Below are positions 17,942-24,591 of a stretch of DNA of 32,710 bases, piece by piece (the first letter of the stretch is position 1; each line of letters begins with the position of its first letter). Under the pieces are notes generated by a model. It ran no database searches. It saw only the letters and a program-made list of their open reading frames with translations, and was not told where the DNA came from. Both the position numbers and the translations under genes were made by a program. Location: the NCBI GenBank assembly GCA_030156395.1, contig JASGMP010000003.1, forward strand, positions 1 through 32,710. The letters run 5' to 3'. Origin of the DNA: Fidelibacterota bacterium (GTDB lineage: Bacteria; Fidelibacterota; Fidelibacteria; Fidelibacterales; Fidelibacteraceae).

Positions 17942-19750
17942 TCAGGCTGAATACAGGGCATCGATTTCCTTCTTGTATTTTTCTTCCACAACTTTACGTT
18001 TGATTTTCATACTCGGTGTCAGTTCTCCTCCTTCAATGGTAAAGGGTTTGGGAGGAATAAAAAACTTCTTCACCTTTTCATACCGGGCAAATTCTTCCTG
18101 CAGGTGCTGGATTTCATGATCAATCAGTGTGTATACTTCCGGTTTATTCCGGAGTTCATCCCAGGATGAGTAGTTAATCCCACTGTCTTTAGCCCATAGC
18201 TCTACGGCTTCCTGAGCCGGAATAACGGCAGCTGTCAGAAAATTACGCCGGTCTCCAATCACTACGATCTCTTCGATATACCGAGATTTGCACAGCGCGT
18301 TTTCAATCTGGAAAGGTGCAATATTCTTGCCGCCTGATGTGACAATGATATTCTTTTTACGATCTGTAATCTGGAGAAAACCTTCTTCATCGACTGTCCC
18401 GATATCACCGGAATGAAACCATCCATCTTCATCGATAACTTCTTTTGTGGCTTCTTCATTATTCCAGTATCCCTGCATGATATTGGGACCTTTGAAAAGT
18501 ATTTCCCCGTCATCAGCGATTTTCATTTCAACATCTGGCAGTGTGGGTCCCACTTTCCCGAACTTAATATTATCCCGGGGATTTACATTGGTTACCGGGG
18601 TGGTTTCGGTCAGACCGAACCCTTCCAGGATCACAATGCCAGCGGACGCAAAAAATTCACCCACCACCTGAGGCAGGGGTGCTCCGCCGGAAATACCGAA
18701 GATAAAATGCCCTCCAAATGCATCCATAACCTTGGACAAAACCAGTTTATTGGCCAGACGGTATTTGAAACCGATCAAACCGGACGGTTCTTTGTCTTTC
18801 TGGATGAAATCCCGTGCCGCAACACTCCCCACATTCTTGGCCCAGAAAAAAATCTTCTGTTTCAAGGGAGAAGCCTGACCGATGTCATCCAGAACCTTGG
18901 CATAAATCTTTTCATATAAACGGGGAACACTAACCAGGTAGTGAGGTTTGGCCTCTTTGAGGTTATCCGGGACTTTCAGAATTCCTTCGGCAAAATAAGT
19001 GGTTGACCCGATCCAGAAAGACATGTGAATACCCACCCGTTCGAGGCTGTGACTCAGGGGCAGAAAAGAGAGCCAGCGACATCCGCTTTTGAAATGCAGT
19101 GTTTCCTGGGCTGCCTGAACATTGGTGGAAATATTGAATTGCGATAGCATCACACCCTTGGGCATGCCTGTGGTACCGCTGGTATATATGATTGTCCACA
19201 AATCATCTTTTTTCCGCTGGGCACCCCGGCTTTCAAGGGTAAAATCCACATTTGCCTTATAGGCTTTGCCTTTTTCCGCCAATTCCCCAAAAGATAAGAT
19301 CATGGGATCATCGGTTTCAAAAGGATCAAATACAATGATATACTGTAAATCCGGCAAATTTTCCCGGACGGCCAGCACTTTTTTTACATCCTCTTTGGAA
19401 GAGGCGAAAACGGCTTTGGCGCCTGAATCTTTTAGGATGTATTCTACCTGTTTTTCCATCAGGGTTGGATAAATAGTAGCACTAACAATACCAAAATGAG
19501 CACAGGCAAAATCAGTTATGACCCACTCTGGCCGGTTTTCAGATTGAATAGCAATCCGGTCACCCGATTTTAGTCCCAACGCCTCCATACCCATGGCAAT
19601 ATTTTCTGTAACATCCCGAAATTCGGCATACGTAATTCCCTGCCACTGACCCTCTTTTTTGGTGTAAAACGCCACCATCCCGGCGTTGTGCTTCTGAGCT
19701 TCTGCAAACAATGCCGGAATTGTTTCAATATATTCCAATTGATAAGTCAT
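17942..19750 (-). CDS. Long-chain fatty-acid:CoA ligase (AMP-binding), first copy in the transcript
   Basis: This is a paralogue of the ligase downstream, 602 residues, with the same motifs in the same register: YTSGTTGMPKG at 189-199, GFGLTETTP, WFHSGDIG, DRKKNIIVTSGGKNIAP and PSMKIKRKVV near the end. Long blocks such as AIQSENRPEW and DFACAHFG are almost unchanged from the partner. Differences cluster in residues 1-60, 110-185 and the last 120. The start at 19750 is fixed by AGGAGGG 8 nt upstream. The frame extends a further 31 codons, but that part spans the ribosome site and has no family match. Both ligases are probably one operon; no terminator is visible in the 72-nt gap. Two isoforms may differ in chain-length preference (inference). 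Confidence 0.92.
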   Translation of the reverse strand: MTYQLEYIETIPALFAEAQKHNAGMVAFYTKKEGQWQGITYAEFRDVTENIAMGMEALGLKSGDRIAIQSENRPEWVITDFACAHFGIVSATIYPTLMEKQVEYILKDSGAKAVFASSKEDVKKVLAVRENLPDLQYIIVFDPFETDDPMILSFGELAEKGKAYKANVDFTLESRGAQRKKDDLWTIIYTSGTTGMPKGVMLSQFNISTNVQAAQETLHFKSGCRWLSFLPLSHSLERVGIHMSFWIGSTTYFAEGILKVPDNLKEAKPHYLVSVPRLYEKIYAKVLDDIGQASPLKQKIFFWAKNVGSVAARDFIQKDKEPSGLIGFKYRLANKLVLSKVMDAFGGHFIFGISGGAPLPQVVGEFFASAGIVILEGFGLTETTPVTNVNPRDNIKFGKVGPTLPDVEMKIADDGEILFKGPNIMQGYWNNEEATKEVIDEDGWFHSGDIGTVDEEGFLQITDRKKNIIVTSGGKNIAPFQIENALCKSRYIEEIVVIGDRRNFLTAAVIPAQEAVELWAKDSGINYSSWDELRNKPEVYTLIDHEIQHLQEEFARYEKVKKFFIPPKPFTIEGGELTPSMKIKRKVVEEKYKKEIDALYSA

Positions 19751-19754
19751 GAAC

Positions 19755-19770
19755 TGTTCCCTCCTGTTCA
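19755..19770 (-). promoter_or_regulatory. Leader with ribosome site, copy 2 of a 16-nt repeat
   Basis: These 16 bases are identical to 17870-17885 and contain AGGAGGG, here 8 nt before the ATG at 19750. They decide the start of this ligase. Confidence 0.75.
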
Positions 19771-19857
19771 TTGTTTTAAGATAATGAGTTTCCTCTAGAA
19801 ATACAACACTTGCAATTGCATCTTTTATCCCGAACGTTTCCAACCTGCCCCTACCTG

Positions 19858-19886
19858 TTGCGGATTTTTTTCTTGCACTATATTCT
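19858..19886 (+). promoter_or_regulatory. Possible promoter of the tRNA gene
   Basis: TTGCGG at 19858-19863 and TATTCT at 19881-19886 are separated by 17 nt and lie about 35 nt before the tRNA. Both hexamers are imperfect. An alternative, TTGCAC at 19873 with a TTAAAC 17 nt on, is no better. Upstream, 19771-19857 shows nothing else recognisable. Confidence 0.3.
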
Positions 19887-19920
19887 ATATCCTCTTAAAC
19901 TTGCTGGCTATTTGAGATAC

Positions 19921-19992
19921 GTCCCGTTCGTCTAGTGGTCAGGACTCAGGACTTTCATTCCTGCAACAGGGGTTCGACTCCCCTACGGGATA
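19921..19992 (+). tRNA. tRNA-Glu (anticodon UUC)
   Basis: The sequence folds as a cloverleaf. The acceptor GTCCCGT (19921-19927) pairs with ACGGGAT (19985-19991) with one G-U closing pair, and the discriminator base is A19992. The anticodon stem CAGGA/TCCTG encloses CTTTCAT, giving anticodon TTC at 19954-19956. The T arm AGGGG-TTCGACT-CCCCT is canonical. The D-arm start TTCGTCTAGTGGTCAGGAC is typical of bacterial tRNA-Glu. No CCA is encoded (CTC follows), so the end must be added by the nucleotidyltransferase family encoded at 10841. The gene stands alone between the ligase leader and a terminator. Confidence 0.97.
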
Positions 19993-20003
19993 CTCCATCT
20001 ACG

Positions 20004-20034
20004 AAGCCTTCTTCAGAAGAAGGCTTTTATTTTT
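20004..20034 (+). terminator. Rho-independent terminator of the tRNA-Glu transcript
   Basis: A perfect 10-bp stem (20004-20013 with 20017-20026) with a 3-nt loop is followed by a T-rich run to 20034. It starts 12 nt after the tRNA and separates it from the next operon. Confidence 0.9.
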
Positions 20035-20059
20035 AATTTAAATTATTAGCTATATATAT

Positions 20060-20088
20060 TTGACTTAATTACCAGACCCCTCTATATT
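20060..20088 (+). promoter_or_regulatory. Sigma70-type promoter of the FecR/CHASE2 operon
   Basis: TTGACT at 20060-20065 and TATATT at 20083-20088 have the ideal 17-nt spacer; each is one mismatch from consensus. Transcription would start near 20095, leaving a leader of about 80 nt before the ATG at 20176. The hexamers lie beyond the tRNA terminator, so the operon should be transcribed independently. Confidence 0.7.
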
Positions 20089-20175
20089 TAATGAGGCGGG
20101 ATGATATTTATCACAACAACCCGCAGGGAGATTACCTAACTTACCTTAAACACCATAAATATAGAGGAGCCTGAC

Positions 20176-21384
20176 ATGAAACGTGGTCTTTTGTGTTTTT
20201 TTGCCTTTTTAATGGCCACTACCGGACTTCCAGGAGCGGTTCCCATTGAAATTTCCGAAGAATTTTTCAATGAAGATATCGTTGTATTCTACCTCTCTGA
20301 TTTCAATTTGGAAAACCCACAGGGGAATCCATTGATTTTTGAATACTACATCGGAAACAAGAATTATCCCTGTATATTTCCCGAACCGGTCCAGATCAGC
20401 CTGGAATTTTATTTTAAAGCCCGTATCAGGGCTTTGGGCTGGACCAATTTTCAGCCTATTGTCACCATTGTTTTAAATCCATTTACCATCGCAGGTCCAT
20501 GCCGCATATCCAACCAGATTATTTCTTCCAATATCTCCAATTTTTTCATTCCCTATGATTGTCCTGCCCAGGTGAATACCGGGAGCCCCTATGTGGATCT
20601 GAACGGCGGACAGGCAGATGTGGACAATACGGCTATGTCCCGCTTATCCAACTCCATTTTATCTACCGGACAACTTCCTGCAGGGACTTATTCTTTTCTG
20701 GTCCGCATTGTCAATGAAGGAAGCGGCCAGGTATCAGAAATCTCTAAAAATATACAGATTGTATCCCCTACATCCCTGGAACTCATCGGCCCCGGGAATC
20801 TAGTTCACGGACTTCGGGACTTTGAAAGTCAGTTCAACCGCTTTCCCATGTTCCAGTGGGAAAGCGAAGCCTGTGCATCCTGCAACTATGCGATCCGCAT
20901 CTGCGAGTATGTCCCCGGCATCCATGCCAGCCCCTATGATGCCATGATGGATGAGGCGATTCTGCCATTTCCCGATGACGGGGATTTTTATGACGTGGGA
21001 AATAATATCACCGTCTTAAATTATGACCCGGCTTTGGCCGGCCGGGATCTGGAATTTGGGAAATATTACGTGTGGCAGGTTGAAAAAACCTTTGAAACTT
21101 CAGGTGGGATTCAAAATATGAAAAGTGAAATCTTCGGATTTTTTCTTGAAGATCCCTCTTCGAAGGAAACGGCCCGGCATATAATCAATCCCGTAGAAGA
21201 ACTGCTAAAGGAGCTGGTGGGTGAAGACCAGTTTGAAACCTTGAAAGCCGGTCAGTTAAGCGGTTACCAGCTGTCCGGCATGATGAGTGTGAACGGCCGC
21301 CCCATTACGGTTGAAGAGCTCCGAACTATCGTCAACGGCATCCAGAACGGATCCTACACGATACAAAATGTGTTTGTGGAATAA
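20176..21384 (+). CDS. Secreted protein of unknown function, first gene of the cyclase operon
   Basis: The 402-residue protein has an N-terminal signal peptide (hydrophobic core about 4-16, likely cleavage near residue 21). I do not recognise a named family. Beta-rich segments dominate, with a fibronectin/Ig-like flavour: AGTYSFLVRIVNE at about 169-181 and FGKYYVWQVEKTFE at about 294-307, the latter typical of repeats in secreted proteins of FCB-group bacteria. Six cysteines lie outside the signal peptide (66, 109, 129, 233, 236, 243), with a CxxC at 233-236, suggesting disulfides in the periplasm. A distinct tail (about 338-402) looks mixed helical and strand. The start has AGAGGAG 6 nt upstream. 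The FecR gene begins 10 nt after the stop. The role is inferred only from the operon: an exported partner of the envelope module. Confidence 0.7.
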   Translation: MKRGLLCFFAFLMATTGLPGAVPIEISEEFFNEDIVVFYLSDFNLENPQGNPLIFEYYIGNKNYPCIFPEPVQISLEFYFKARIRALGWTNFQPIVTIVLNPFTIAGPCRISNQIISSNISNFFIPYDCPAQVNTGSPYVDLNGGQADVDNTAMSRLSNSILSTGQLPAGTYSFLVRIVNEGSGQVSEISKNIQIVSPTSLELIGPGNLVHGLRDFESQFNRFPMFQWESEACASCNYAIRICEYVPGIHASPYDAMMDEAILPFPDDGDFYDVGNNITVLNYDPALAGRDLEFGKYYVWQVEKTFETSGGIQNMKSEIFGFFLEDPSSKETARHIINPVEELLKELVGEDQFETLKAGQLSGYQLSGMMSVNGRPITVEELRTIVNGIQNGSYTIQNVFVE

Positions 21385-21394
21385 CGAGGTCGCC

Positions 21395-22081
21395 ATGAAA
21401 TATTTACAAGCCATTCTTGTGATGACACTGATCTTTACGGCTATCCCTGCCAATGCCGATAATCAAAAACTCGCCATGGTGGCAAAAACACGGGGAGAGG
21501 TGACTTTCCGCCATGAAGATGAAACAGCGTTTAAAAACACGGCAAAGGCCGGTACAATCCTGGAAAACGGAGATGTCATCAAAACAGGAAAAGAGTCTTT
21601 TGTCGCCCTGATCTTTCTCGATGATAAAAGCCAGGTGAAACTCCTTGAAAACTGCGATCTCGAAATCCGGGGAGAAAAGATTCGTAACCAGCTCAACAAG
21701 GATCTTTCCATGAATTTCGGCGAATTGAAGGCTGAAATTTCCGATCAGCGCCGCGGGGAATTTAAAATATCCACGCCGACTTCCGTCGCTTCGGTGAAAG
21801 GAACCGATTTCTGGATTTTATCCGATCCCAGGCTGGGTGATAAAATTATCGGCCTGAGTGGACTCGTGGAATTGATGAACCAGATCACTGGTTATACGGT
21901 GTCTGTTGGCCCTAATCAAACAGGATTATCTCTTCCAAACGGTAATGTGAATATTCAGGTAACCAACCCGAATGATATCCCCGAAGATATCGTGGTGGAT
22001 GAAAAAGAATTACATCAACTGAAAATCCAGTTTCAAAATCCCCGGGGAGAATCAAAAAATATCATCATAGAATATCGGTAA
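21395..22081 (+). CDS. Secreted FecR-domain protein
   Basis: The 228-residue exported protein has a signal peptide (about 1-21, IPANA-like cleavage) and one FecR domain. The domain opens with KTRGEVTFR and proceeds through AKAGTILENGDVIKTGKESFVAL (about 50-72). It ends in the hallmark KISTPTSVASVKGTDFWI (about 124-141), equivalent to the usual TPxxxxxVRGTxF motif. Unlike anti-sigma FecR proteins it lacks a cytoplasmic N-terminal part and an internal membrane helix, and no ECF sigma gene lies nearby. It is therefore more likely a periplasmic structural or sensing partner. The ATG follows a GAGG site. A longer frame starting inside the previous gene has no signal peptide and is rejected. The stop overlaps the next ATG by 1 nt (TAATG). 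Confidence 0.88.
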   Translation: MKYLQAILVMTLIFTAIPANADNQKLAMVAKTRGEVTFRHEDETAFKNTAKAGTILENGDVIKTGKESFVALIFLDDKSQVKLLENCDLEIRGEKIRNQLNKDLSMNFGELKAEISDQRRGEFKISTPTSVASVKGTDFWILSDPRLGDKIIGLSGLVELMNQITGYTVSVGPNQTGLSLPNGNVNIQVTNPNDIPEDIVVDEKELHQLKIQFQNPRGESKNIIIEYR

Positions 22082-24591
22082 TGAAAAAACGCCTCTTTCG
22101 GACCCTGTTCCTCCTATGGATACCCTGCCTCCTTTCAGCTCAAACAGGTACTCTTGTCCATATTCCAGTCAGAGAATATATACCGGGTGAAACGTTGACT
22201 TTTCAATGTTTATTTTCCGGGAATATCTCCCATGTCAAAGCGATGAATTTGTTTATTCGTCCCACCGGAAACCGGTCATATCACCAATATTCCATGAAAT
22301 ACAACGGGATCGAATGGACAGCAACCGTGCCCGGCAATGCTTTATCCGGCGGGGACATGGAATATTTTATCCTGGCTGAATTATCCCATGGGGGTGTAAT
22401 CAGTACACCGGTTGACAATCCCTTTGATGATCCCCTAATCATACGGGATATGGAAACCGGTGAAGTCTCTGTTACAGAAAGCTCGTCCATGTCGGAAGAG
22501 GGTAGTATTCCAGCAGAATACATTATCCTTGCCCCGGAACCAGGCAAAACCATTGAAAGCAGTGATTTTGTGGTCGCCGTCTCACTTTTTAACATGCCGG
22601 ATATTGATGTATCCAGCATCCGTCTGGAACTAAACGGTCACGATTATTCTTCCTACCTGGAAAAATCTCCGGATATTATCACACTCACCCTGCCGTCGGG
22701 AACCCTTGAACCCGGGATGTACACGGTAACACTCCATGCCAAAAACCATTATGGTACCTATTTCAATCCTGAAACCTGGACATTTACACTCATCAGTGCC
22801 CAGGAATCTATGCAACGTATAGACCGTTCGCTAAGTGGCCAGGTGGGGACCGAATTTCGCTGGGAAAATGTGGATGGAGAACCCAACAATCTCCTCCGGT
22901 TCACCGGCAGGATCACTGGAAGCATTCAGGGCATTACACTGGGATCTTCAGGATTGTGGGCTTCCAATGAATCCTCCCACTATCAGGCCAGAAATTCTTT
23001 TAATGCTTATGCCCGGACATCCTATACGGATCTTGAATTGGGAACCTTTTATCCGGAACTCTCCCGTCTTACCCTTTACGGAAACCGGGTCAACGGTGCC
23101 ATGATCCGGCTAAAACTGAATTTTCTGAACCTGACATATCTCAGGGGGGAACTGCTCCGGGAGGTTCTGAACCGGGCAGAGCTTGACAGCAGCTCGCACA
23201 CCTGGACTATTTCCTCCTTTACCTATGCCCGGGATATCCAGGTCATTCAACCTGAACTCCGCTTTGGATCCTTTCTGAATTGGAAAATGACCCTCATGCA
23301 TGCCCGGGATGATACCGCCAGCCTTGATCCGGCCCTGAATATTGAAGATTATAACCCGGAGACCGATTCGTATGTTTTCCAGGGAAATTCACCGGTGGAC
23401 AATCTGGTTTTTGATAACAGTATCATCCTGAGCCTGGATAATCAGCGCCTGGTATGGTCCCACAATCTAGCCCTGAGCATGACAAACCGGAACATCCGGG
23501 GAGGCGTGCATGATTCCATCACTATCGGTGACGAAATCATCAGTGTTTCAGACAAACTCCCGGATTTCCTGAGTCCTGACCGGCTGTCTCGTTTCTTTAT
23601 CATCAACGAAAACACAACCCTTCCCATACCGGCCAAAGTGAGTGAAGACCTGACAGGATTCAGGCTGCAACCTTATAAAATCATGGACTATCCTTCTCTG
23701 GCTTACTGGACAACCTTGCGCCTGAATTATTACAATAACCTGGTTACATGGACGTTTAAACATATTGCGCCTGAATTTTCATCTCTTGCTTACCCGGGCT
23801 TACAGACCGATATACACTTGTCAGAAATCGGGGACCGAATTCGTCTGTTCCGGAACAGGCTAATCGTAACTCTCCGGTACAGCAGCCAGCATGATAATCT
23901 GTTGGGGGAACAGAAAGAGTATGTGACCAATACCAACTCCTTATCTGCGGCAATATCTGTCATGCCGGGACAGGAACTACCCACCGTGTCCATGTCTTTC
24001 AGATACTATCTTAGGGAAAACGACCTGAATACCGCCGCGGATACCCTCAGCGAATTGCTTACATTTGCAGTAACCGACCAACGGATACGAAATGAAAACC
24101 TGTATCAGATGTTTACCCTGACCCAACCCTTGAAAACCGTTGGAATTCCCACAGATCTGACAATCAACTATATCCGCACATTTCGGAAGGATAAAATCCC
24201 CAACAGACCACCAGGCTATATCAGTCCCGACTATTCCCTAAACCTCTGGTCTGCCTCCGCTCTGACCCGGTGGTCATCCACTCTGTCCCAGACTCTTTCC
24301 TGGAGTTTGATGGATAATAAAATCAGTCATACATCCGATTTTACATACCAGACCTTTGCCGGAAAAATTGAAAAATCATTGTGGGAAAACAAACTCTTCG
24401 GAGCTTTTGAAATAAAGTGGACTCATGCCTCGGGAGATGTGGCTTTTGACCAGTACCAGGTTTCACCTGAACTACGTATAAAAATCTTCGAAAATGATTT
24501 GTTTCTAAACCTGCACATTAATAAACTGAATCAATCCGGGACAACAGGAACCAGCACTCGGTTTTATACGAAATACACTTACCAATTCTGA
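22081..24591 (+). CDS. Secreted Ig-like plus predicted outer-membrane beta-barrel protein
   Basis: The 836-residue protein has a signal peptide (about 1-20, ending LLSAQ). Two Ig-like beta-sandwich domains seem to follow: about 22-125 (YIPGETLTFQCLF to MEYFILAELSHGG) and about 148-245 (ILAPEPGKTI to PETWTFTLI). From about 260 to the end the sequence is a long series of alternating hydrophobic strands rich in aromatic and Asn/Thr residues, as in outer-membrane barrels. The chain ends in YTKYTYQF, with a terminal Phe as in the beta-signal recognised by BamA. I do not recognise a named family. Translation is coupled on both sides (1-nt overlaps with the FecR and cyclase genes). It probably links the outer membrane to the periplasmic FecR and CHASE2 partners; that is inference. 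Confidence 0.7.
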   Translation: MKKRLFRTLFLLWIPCLLSAQTGTLVHIPVREYIPGETLTFQCLFSGNISHVKAMNLFIRPTGNRSYHQYSMKYNGIEWTATVPGNALSGGDMEYFILAELSHGGVISTPVDNPFDDPLIIRDMETGEVSVTESSSMSEEGSIPAEYIILAPEPGKTIESSDFVVAVSLFNMPDIDVSSIRLELNGHDYSSYLEKSPDIITLTLPSGTLEPGMYTVTLHAKNHYGTYFNPETWTFTLISAQESMQRIDRSLSGQVGTEFRWENVDGEPNNLLRFTGRITGSIQGITLGSSGLWASNESSHYQARNSFNAYARTSYTDLELGTFYPELSRLTLYGNRVNGAMIRLKLNFLNLTYLRGELLREVLNRAELDSSSHTWTISSFTYARDIQVIQPELRFGSFLNWKMTLMHARDDTASLDPALNIEDYNPETDSYVFQGNSPVDNLVFDNSIILSLDNQRLVWSHNLALSMTNRNIRGGVHDSITIGDEIISVSDKLPDFLSPDRLSRFFIINENTTLPIPAKVSEDLTGFRLQPYKIMDYPSLAYWTTLRLNYYNNLVTWTFKHIAPEFSSLAYPGLQTDIHLSEIGDRIRLFRNRLIVTLRYSSQHDNLLGEQKEYVTNTNSLSAAISVMPGQELPTVSMSFRYYLRENDLNTAADTLSELLTFAVTDQRIRNENLYQMFTLTQPLKTVGIPTDLTINYIRTFRKDKIPNRPPGYISPDYSLNLWSASALTRWSSTLSQTLSWSLMDNKISHTSDFTYQTFAGKIEKSLWENKLFGAFEIKWTHASGDVAFDQYQVSPELRIKIFENDLFLNLHINKLNQSGTTGTSTRFYTKYTYQF

